Assembly (NCBI GenBank): GCA_916610825.1 | Contig: OU744454.1 | Location: 11,225,178 to 11,289,177 of the forward strand | Direction: 5' to 3' | Length of the DNA: 64,000 nt | Source of the DNA: Haliclystus octoradiatus | Taxonomy: Eukaryota; Cnidaria; Staurozoa; Stauromedusae; Haliclystidae | Shown: positions 57,060-64,000 of the stretch, piece by piece | Layout of the letters: every line of letters starts with the position of its first letter | How positions within the stretch are numbered: position 1 is the stretch's first letter | Notes under the pieces: generated by a model | What the model saw: the letters and a program-made list of their open reading frames with translations, nothing else | What the model was told of the DNA's origin: nothing | Databases searched by the model: none | Program-made: the position numbers and the translations under genes

Positions 57060-60000
57060 TTAAAGCATAACATAATCACTGTGCCATCGAGGAACTTGTC
57101 TTTGTCGTCCTGATGGCACTCTTAAAACAACATCATCGTTATCATCATTGTTATCATCATTTATACTGGCAGATTCATCATCATTAGAGGATAAATCGGA
57201 TTCATCCGAATCTTCATGTACATTGTTCAAATCTTCTTCTAAATCTAAATCTTCATTACAATATCTATCATCATTTTCAGCATCATTAGCACGTGGCTGT
57301 ATATGCGTCACATGTCTCGGGGATACAAATCCATTTATATTAACTAATAGTTTATATTGCGTTAGTGGCTTTATAACGATTCCTGGCTTCCACTGCGTAG
57401 TACATCTAGTGCGCTGTTCTGGTTTGACCCAGATCAAATCACCTTCTACATAACCATTATTAACTGGTACATCGTTTAAATTATCCAACACTGGAACATG
57501 TTTTAATCTAGCATAGTATTTATATATCATAGAAGCTGGTGAATCGCGATTATGTAACCGTGGTGTATGATTGTACCAATAAACGGCATCAAGTACACCT
57601 TTATTAGTACGAGCGGCTTGTGTTTTGATTGTCCGATGGTTGCGCTCTATCATCCCATTACCGCTTGGCTTATGAGCTGCTCTAGGCTCTATCTTTACGT
57701 TCCATTCATCACAAAATGATGTAAATAATCGTGATTTAAACGTTGTAAAATTATCCAGTAATATTTCTTGTGGTGCACCACGCTCCATAAAAATTGATTT
57801 AAGTTGTGCAATAATTTCCGTGTCTCCTTCATTACGAATTTTACGCCATATGGCAAAACGTGAAGGGCCCGAATCAATAATGGTAAGATATTTATCATTG
57901 TTATACTTCGTTACATCGATACTTAATCTAATCCAATTATGATCTACTGATAAATGACCTTCCTTAACAGCTATAATATGTGGATCGATTGATTTGCAAC
58001 AATCACAATTCAATAATACGTCTTTAATTACTTTTCTTGGTGCGTATATACCCATCTCTTCTAATAACCATTTAGTTTGTTTGTAACCACCGTGTGTTAG
58101 AGCATGAACATCGTACACCTGTTTTTCAGTAACAACTTTCACCGTACTTGAACTTTCAATATTTTGATTAGCAACAACAACAGTTGCACAATGCTCTTCT
58201 TTGCGTAACCATGACACCGGTACGCGAGTTAACTTGTCAGCTATATTACTTTCAGAGCGGACAAGGTCAACAGAAATATTTAATTTATACTCTTCTATTA
58301 ATTGTGATATAAGTTCTAATCTCCTGCGAATAAGTAGTTCGCTAGCAGCTTTCGTTTTTATTCGCTGCTTATTAGATAGTACATCTTTCAACCAGCTATA
58401 GACTACAGCTGAATCGATTTTTAACAAAATATTAGTTAAATGCCAATTAATTCCCATATTTAAACCCTTTACAACTGCATCCAATTCTGCCATATTTATA
58501 TGGCTATTGTCTTTTCTCAACCATGCAGCATCTTCGATAACTTCGTTATTAACAGTTAAACATGCACCAACAGCAATATTGCTTGCATCGCACCATATAA
58601 CACCATTTGATTCCTGAGATACATCCCATCGACCATGAGCAGGATCATCTTTAGATACACGATTAATAAGTTCACGTAATAAATTAGCCACTGTATGAGG
58701 TATTATATCATCCCAATTAATGCCATTTAATAATCTTTTTAAATAGCTTGCAGCAACACGTAACCAGCTAGCGACAGGGTATATGCCAGTAAATTTACCA
58801 CAAATAGAATAAACATCCCGTTTAGTAACAGTATCTACATTAATACATAAATTCAGGCTTTCCGAGCGACGCCAAAACAAATTACTATTTACACTATACA
58901 CATCCAGTCCAAGTACCCGTGTGGGCTTTTCAGAAGTAATTATTTCAGGAATCTTTGCAACTAATCCATACCGTAATAAAAAATCCCGAACATAATTTGC
59001 AGATACTAATTCTTCATTTACAAAAATGTCATCAATATAAGAATCAGTCGCAGATTTAATAATATCATCTTGAGATAAAACAGTTTTTAAAATAGTAGAC
59101 ATAATCATCGGTGCTACATTTAGACCAAAACCCAGACGAGTTAGACACCAGTGCTTATTATTATGTTTGATTGTTTGATATGGCCATAATGACTGATCAA
59201 CAGATAATTGAAGATACGCGTCTTTTAAATCAACAATTGCCCCACGCATACCCATTCTTCTCCACTCTCGCAATTTAGTTAAACACACGTCACTTTTACC
59301 TGTGTAGGCGTCCACATATTGGTTAAGCTCTCTAAAGTCAAATACAGGGCGAATTTTATTTTTATTTGGTTGTGAAACACAAAACATTGGAATCAAACCT
59401 TTAACTGGTCCAAATAATGTATCGTCATACTCTATCAAATATCCTTTTAAAATCCACTCGTCTAATTTTAAATTAAATGCAGATTTTGTGTCATCATTCA
59501 TATAATACTTTGATATAATATTTTTCATTACAGCAGGTGGCTCATTATTTGTCCAGTTCCATTTAACAATCCAGGATTTACCATCAAAATTAGCTGTAAA
59601 ATTTTGATCTTTTACAACGAGTTCAGTACAAATACTAGTGGCAATGATGTTAGGTGATACCGGAAACTTAAATTGTCCAGTTTGAGATATAATTAACCCA
59701 CCAAAGGCCCCAATAGCGTCCATTCCCAAAATAATTTGCACGCCATTTAACATTGTACTAACCACCAAACAATTGAGATTAATCCCCTTATTATTTACAT
59801 TAACATGCACATTAGTATTACCAATAGCAGAGACACTGATACCGTCCATAAGCGTAATTGATTTACTAACATTGTTATCGATATCAACCTGTTTGACGTA
59901 ATTACTTAAAATAACGCTTCGAGAACATCCTGTATCAATCAGTCCTTTGATTACATATCCATTAACGGTCACATTACACGTTGGCAGCTCGTTCAAGATC

Positions 60001-60116
60001 TCGGGGCCGCCAAAGAGTCCGCAAATTGAGCGACGGCCCCTTTCCCGTTTCCCGAAGGTTGTGGTTTCTGTGGGCACTGAGAGCTGATATGGCCTTCTTG
60101 ACCGCACGCATAGCAA
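57060..60116 (-). CDS. Gypsy-like pol: protease, reverse transcriptase, RNase H, integrase
   Basis: 1018 codons without an ATG at the beginning, as expected for a product made by -1 shift from gag. The protease has DTG at 61-63 (GLIDTGCSRS). RT has VDLKDAYLQL near 295-304, LGFGLNVAP near 328-336 and catalytic YIDD at 360-363. RNase H has IWCDASNIAVGA near 515 and NMAELDAVV. Integrase has an HHCC finger (HALTHGG to NCDCC), then IDVTKY, LLDNFTTF and GNGMIERNHRT as the Asp, Asp, Glu core. The C-terminus is a long acidic tail ending RWHSDYVML. The DLKDAYL and GFGLNVAP segments differ from ordinary Ty3/Gypsy RT, so the clade is uncertain. Confidence 0.9.
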   Translation of the reverse strand: MLCVRSRRPYQLSVPTETTTFGKRERGRRSICGLFGGPEILNELPTCNVTVNGYVIKGLIDTGCSRSVILSNYVKQVDIDNNVSKSITLMDGISVSAIGNTNVHVNVNNKGINLNCLVVSTMLNGVQIILGMDAIGAFGGLIISQTGQFKFPVSPNIIATSICTELVVKDQNFTANFDGKSWIVKWNWTNNEPPAVMKNIISKYYMNDDTKSAFNLKLDEWILKGYLIEYDDTLFGPVKGLIPMFCVSQPNKNKIRPVFDFRELNQYVDAYTGKSDVCLTKLREWRRMGMRGAIVDLKDAYLQLSVDQSLWPYQTIKHNNKHWCLTRLGFGLNVAPMIMSTILKTVLSQDDIIKSATDSYIDDIFVNEELVSANYVRDFLLRYGLVAKIPEIITSEKPTRVLGLDVYSVNSNLFWRRSESLNLCINVDTVTKRDVYSICGKFTGIYPVASWLRVAASYLKRLLNGINWDDIIPHTVANLLRELINRVSKDDPAHGRWDVSQESNGVIWCDASNIAVGACLTVNNEVIEDAAWLRKDNSHINMAELDAVVKGLNMGINWHLTNILLKIDSAVVYSWLKDVLSNKQRIKTKAASELLIRRRLELISQLIEEYKLNISVDLVRSESNIADKLTRVPVSWLRKEEHCATVVVANQNIESSSTVKVVTEKQVYDVHALTHGGYKQTKWLLEEMGIYAPRKVIKDVLLNCDCCKSIDPHIIAVKEGHLSVDHNWIRLSIDVTKYNNDKYLTIIDSGPSRFAIWRKIRNEGDTEIIAQLKSIFMERGAPQEILLDNFTTFKSRLFTSFCDEWNVKIEPRAAHKPSGNGMIERNHRTIKTQAARTNKGVLDAVYWYNHTPRLHNRDSPASMIYKYYARLKHVPVLDNLNDVPVNNGYVEGDLIWVKPEQRTRCTTQWKPGIVIKPLTQYKLLVNINGFVSPRHVTHIQPRANDAENDDRYCNEDLDLEEDLNNVHEDSDESDLSSNDDESASINDDNNDDNDDVVLRVPSGRQRQVPRWHSDYVML

Positions 60117-60817
60117 ATCACGCTACGTTGTTGAGACAACCGACTTCTACAGAAACGTGCAACATGCCCTAGCTTCCCACAAAAATAACATTGCCGGTCA
60201 TCCTTTTTAATAGATGTATTAACAACCGCTGAGCACACAATGTCCTCCATATGACTATCAGTTTCGATTAATACCCGTGCTTTTGAGACCAACTCATCGT
60301 CAGACGCATCCAACATTGATCGGAGCTGTATACTAACTGCGTCAGGTAATCCTGTAACAAACGCTACTCCAGGTGCACAATTTCCGGATAGGGTGCTCAG
60401 CCTTTTGATCTCCGAATAATAATAATCAATATTCTCACCTTTCTTGTACACTCGAGTCTTCAGTTGTTCAAAGGCAGCAAATTTGGATAATGAAAACGCC
60501 TTTAATAACGTCTTCTTTACTAATTCCAAATCCAATTTGCTTGCCTCATCCATTTCATTATACACAAAATACGCTGGTCCACGTAACAACAAAGGTATTG
60601 TCAGAACTTTGTCAACATTCGAATATCCTTTTAAAACACATATCGCATCTAAGCGGGTTAACCATACAGCCGCATCCGTATCACCAGTGTAATTGCTAAC
60701 GACATCAGTAATCTTTAACTTTATCGAAGAATTAGCCGTCATAGCTAGAGCACCAACAGGACTCAACACAGCACTAGACATATTCAACGTAGACCTATTT
60801 TCATCAGAATTGGCCAT
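59993..60817 (-). CDS. Gypsy-like gag
   Basis: The first ATG is at 60817 (MANSDENRST); the open frame extends into the LTR without another ATG. It has a capsid-like region (DAAVWLTRLDAICVLKGY, YYYSEIKRLS) and two CX2CX4HX4C zinc knuckles (CYFCGKLGHVARFC, CYACGQEGHISSQC) that would bind the RNA genome. It ends at TGA in 59993-59995, after the slippery site at 60047-60053. Confidence 0.9.
   Translation of the reverse strand: MANSDENRSTLNMSSAVLSPVGALAMTANSSIKLKITDVVSNYTGDTDAAVWLTRLDAICVLKGYSNVDKVLTIPLLLRGPAYFVYNEMDEASKLDLELVKKTLLKAFSLSKFAAFEQLKTRVYKKGENIDYYYSEIKRLSTLSGNCAPGVAFVTGLPDAVSIQLRSMLDASDDELVSKARVLIETDSHMEDIVCSAVVNTSIKKDDRQCYFCGKLGHVARFCRSRLSQQRSVICYACGQEGHISSQCPQKPQPSGNGKGAVAQFADSLAAPRS
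60003..60053 (-). promoter_or_regulatory. -1 ribosomal frameshift signal (gag-pol)
   Basis: On the minus strand the heptamer G GGA AAC (60053 to 60047) is in the right register of the gag frame. Six bases later a perfect 7-bp stem forms between GGGGCCG (60040-60034) and CGGCCCC (60009-60003), with partial pairing in the loop. Heptamer, spacer and structure match known retroviral and retrotransposon -1 sites, and pol lies in the -1 frame. Confidence 0.85.
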
Positions 60818-60830
60818 GGCCTGGTTAGCT

Positions 60831-61148
60831 TGTACTAAATATCTGTATGAAATCGTCAATAGGCCTCAAGCAATATACAACCAATAAATACACCAATGAT
60901 AAAACAGTAAGCAGCAAGATATAATAAACAATACTAATTCAATATTTATCACTATTAACTCTTAGTGATAAATCTAATATCTAAACCAAAAATCTAGCGT
61001 CACTTTATCTCCGTTACTATTACTCACGATGTCCTTTTCTTACTGACGTACATGTCGTGATCATATCTCTTCTCATATTTTGTATAGCTGTCAATCGAAT
61101 AGCCTCTTAACGGCGGTATAACTAAGTCTTTTGTCACATAATATTACA
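60831..61148 (-). repeat. 5' LTR of the young Gypsy-like element
   Basis: 318 bp, no difference seen from 56624-56941; AAATC follows at 61149-61153. Confidence 0.93.
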
Positions 61149-62111
61149 AAATCACAAGCCTACATGCTGAGATTACAAAGATCAAAAATATATAGGCTCA
61201 TATACTATCATATCATAATATTTTCAGATTATATATATAGTTTGAAATCAATACACGCGCTGTCACTCGCGCTATCGCCTTGTTCAGTAATACGTTGTCG
61301 AAGCAGTAGGTTTGTTGATTAGTACAGTCAAAGCTCGTACTACAGTAAGTAAGGGGTTGGCTCATTGGTTAATGCTCTGGTATTACAATATTAGGGTCGT
61401 AAGTTCAAATCCGCCGCCATTCGGTAGTTTTATCAACGATTTTTATGATTTTTTTTAATATGAAGCAGTAAATCATTGTTAATTAACAAAAGATATCGTT
61501 TGATCATGTTAATAACAGAAATTAGTGGACCATGTGTCTTGTCGAAGCTAAATTAATTTAATATTGAATATATTACATGCGATGCCACGAGTTTGACCGG
61601 CCTCACCTTGACGGCGTTATTTTGTGAACACCACATTAGTGTTGTATGTATTGCAATGAAGATTTATCAATCCGAACCGAACGCGATTTAATCGTATCGG
61701 GTCAGATTCGGGTTAATATATTAGGTCTTCGGATCGGATCGGATTTGAAGTGTTTTTTATGGATAGTTTCATATTTCGAAATTTGACTGAATATTTGTAA
61801 TTCATAATAATTAATGTATTCTGGTTTCCTTTCAGCACATAAAATAAAGTTTTTCTATGTAGAGATAGCTACGTTAAATTATACATTTCAATCGACTCAA
61901 TTGATGTGAAATAAATTGAATTTTTATTAAAGGAATGATTAAGATGTATTGATTAATGCTACATCGTTTCAATGCGTATTGTGTCTCATGTTCTCCTCCA
62001 GAGTTCATACTCCGTATTATACAGCGATAGTCAGCTTAGTCAATTGTTTAATTATAAGTGATCTGAAATTTTTATCATAGAAGGTCCATAATGGACTACA
62101 CTCATTGCTAG
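61149..62111. other. Intergenic stretch between the Gypsy-like element and repeat copy B
   Basis: No protein gene. It holds the tRNA-like sequence at 61352-61420 and a CGGATCGGATCGGATT-like short repeat at about 61732-61748. Confidence 0.45.
61352..61420 (+). other. tRNA-like sequence (pseudo-tRNA or SINE head)
   Basis: TGGCTCATTGG (61358-61368) resembles a polymerase III box A. GTTCAAATCC (61403-61412) resembles box B, at normal tRNA spacing. An anticodon-like arm CTGGT...ATTAG can pair but leaves an eight-base loop, and the acceptor stem is poor. A functional tRNA is unlikely; a tRNA-derived SINE is more plausible. Confidence 0.4.
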
Positions 62112-63986
62112 TATTTCTATATTTCTATATTTCGATATTTCGATATTTCTGTGTCTGTCCGCGACTTATGTACGTCTTACTGGCGATATAATACGGATAA
62201 TCCGTTGTCGGGAAATTATGCAAACATTTGTGTCGAGATAACCGTGTACAGTAACAAATTTGTTGTATGAAAAGTATGGGTCTATGACGTTGTTTTAAAA
62301 TAATATACTTCATCAGATATTTTATTTGATATCCTTGCATTAAAAAATTCAGAGATTTTGAAAATTTCATAGGTCGATAATCTAGCGAGCAGCCAAATCG
62401 AAGTCAAATTGAAATCCCCAGAACAAAAATATTTTGCTTTGAATTTAAAAGCTGCGTGTAAATTGTTTGAACAAGTCAAACTTGAAAATGAATCAGTTTT
62501 ATGATAATTAAAACAATACGAAATACTGAATTACATTGAATTACCAGTATAACTAGGCCAAACAAAATATTTTTTTGAAATCAAAGAAACGTAGACCTAT
62601 TTCATGTAGTGTTGATATCAGCAATACATATAGCGCGGCACAAACGCTATGAAAATTAAAGAGACTTTAGGTCTTAATTTAATTTATTAATGAAACAAAA
62701 TGCAGTTCATTACTTTTATCAAAATCGAGATATAAAACATTTCACTTTTAAAAAGGCTATTTTGATATATAATTTGTGAGAACACTGAGCAAACAATCTG
62801 TTTTGAAATGAACAATCTATCGCGGGGCATAAAAACAAATTAACTTGCAAGAATTTTCAAAATGACGTTGGCGTTCGACTAATTCGAAAAATATTCAAAG
62901 TTCGAATAGATTATCTGTCTATAGTTTAAAATTATAGAGTTTAGAATTAATCAAGGCATTGCACAAAAGTATTTCTATAATTTATTATTTAATATAAAAA
63001 TATGAATCATTTGGTTTTGAGCAGGCAGCCATTTATTTTCAGATTTTGCTTCCATAATTAACGAAGGAATTATAGGCATCGATTAAAATTAAAATTTCAT
63101 TTTGTCTACTTGCTATAAGAATAAGACACAGTATGTTACTACAGTTTCGAGAATAAAAATAGCGGTGTCTTGTTATTATCGTTGATCAACATTTAATAAA
63201 GTAAATTTCAGGTATATCAAATTTAACAAAGTTTTTTAACAAATTAAGCGTATGATTTGTGATAAATAATAATAATTATAATATTTTCAGCGTTCAAAAA
63301 ATTTTGCTTTGAATTTAAAAGCACAAAAACATAATTTAAAAACATTTTTAAATAGTTAATACAGTTTGGATGAGTGTAACAAACCTTGTGTTACAAAAAT
63401 AAAAAGCGAAAAGGTTGCATGAAATAATCGATCATAGCAAAAAATATTTATTAAAATACAACTTACCATTTTCCAAATGAGATCCAAATAAAAACTATAC
63501 GAGCGGCATAATCTCCGAACAACATTTAAATACATAATAGCGGGTTCTCTGAGTTAATACACCAATCAATAATAAGTAAACAACCATATTTTATCGAAGG
63601 AGAATGTAGGCCCGATAAGAATAAAATAAAGATTGTCTTTTATTCGAAATAATTCTGACAAAAATGATCATTTCATATCGCGATCAAATGCAAGGTAAAG
63701 TAGATTCATTTTCTACATAGTAAATTATCCTTTTCATCAGACATCATAACATGAGCATTTAAATATTACCATCGGCTGTGGTATTTTATATCTTTGAAGC
63801 TGCACTAAACATTTCCACTCTATAAACCATCGCGTCCGTTTCAATAAATTCTGAATAAATATGCATATCACGAATCAGGCAAAATGAGTTGTTTTCGTTT
63901 TTCTATCAAAATAATTAATTTATTCATAATCGTCTATTCTTTCATTCGACATCTGTAATGTATTATAAATAGCGCGTAGAAATATT
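62112..63986. repeat. 1.9-kb interspersed repeat, copy B
   Basis: Copy of 54534-56414 with one fewer 8-bp end unit and few differences (for example GTTTTTTAACAAATT against GTTAAATTGAATT near 63230). It ends at the same base as copy A; the last 14 bases of the window are unrelated. Confidence 0.8.
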
Positions 63987-64000
63987 CCATCCTCAGATGA

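Larger units (their letters stand above)
56624..61148 (-). mobile_element. Young Gypsy-like LTR retrotransposon with gag/pol frameshift
   Basis: 4525 bp, minus strand. The 318-bp LTRs (56624-56941 and 60831-61148) appear identical by eye, with AAATC on both sides (56619-56623, 61149-61153). Gag and pol are open throughout and overlap by 124 bp in the -1 relation, with a slippery heptamer and a hairpin. Only 13 bases separate the 5' LTR from the gag ATG, and no TGG-type primer-binding site adjoins the LTR. Everything needed for activity seems present except that uncertain priming site. Confidence 0.93.

Noticed and set aside
61352..61420. Functional tRNA gene
   Set aside because: Acceptor stem does not pair well and the anticodon loop would have eight bases.

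Overview
AT-rich eukaryotic DNA from an invertebrate animal. It has canonical GT-AG introns, secreted thrombospondin type-1 (TSP1) plus fibrinogen-related (FReD) proteins, and BEL/Pao, Ty3/Gypsy, LINE and P-like/THAP transposons. This mix fits a marine invertebrate deuterostome, possibly an ascidian; that placement is inference. No bacterial-type genes, rRNA, CRISPR or operons were seen.

Host genes: two tandem plus-strand paralogues encode secreted TSP1-FReD proteins. Gene 1 enters from the left edge (last part of a TSP1 exon at 1-118, FReD exons at 4341-4598 and 8367-8629). Gene 2 appears complete (seven coding exons, 24706-35314, 472 codons): signal peptide, PAN/apple-like Cys-rich domain, short linker exon, three one-exon TSP1 repeats and a two-exon FReD without the usual N-terminal sub-domain. 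All domain-junction introns downstream of the linker exon are phase 1, so domain exons can be duplicated or lost without breaking frame. Between the genes lie relics of further copies: an inverted FReD exon with two stops (20990-21247) and an intron-1-like piece (about 18010-18135). The locus is therefore a small, actively changing gene cluster.

Mobile DNA fills most of the rest. 467-3616: decayed Ty3/Gypsy in an intron of gene 1. 9294-16580: BEL/Pao element with two LTRs that look identical and a 5-bp target duplication, hence young. 18.3-20.3 kb: two LINE tails and a DUF6589-like fragment. 36494-37177: foldback element with 306-bp arms and a 9-bp duplication (Mutator-like). 39975-41237: decayed gene with a C2H2 finger and a P/THAP-transposase-like C-terminal part. 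41414-46758: P-element/THAP9-like transposase pseudogene, split by a 2.2-kb TA-flanked inverted-repeat element. 47081-51656: second Ty3/Gypsy copy of the family seen at 467, LTRs about 4% diverged. 53.5-54.0 kb: LINE reverse transcriptase piece. 56624-61148: young Gypsy-like element with LTRs that look identical and a clear -1 frameshift signal joining gag to pol. This element sits between two near-identical 1.9-kb non-coding repeats (54534-56414 and 62112-63986); a diverged third copy lies at 37530-38275.

Exon borders were read by eye from splice consensus, frame continuity and agreement between the two paralogues. No database search was possible.
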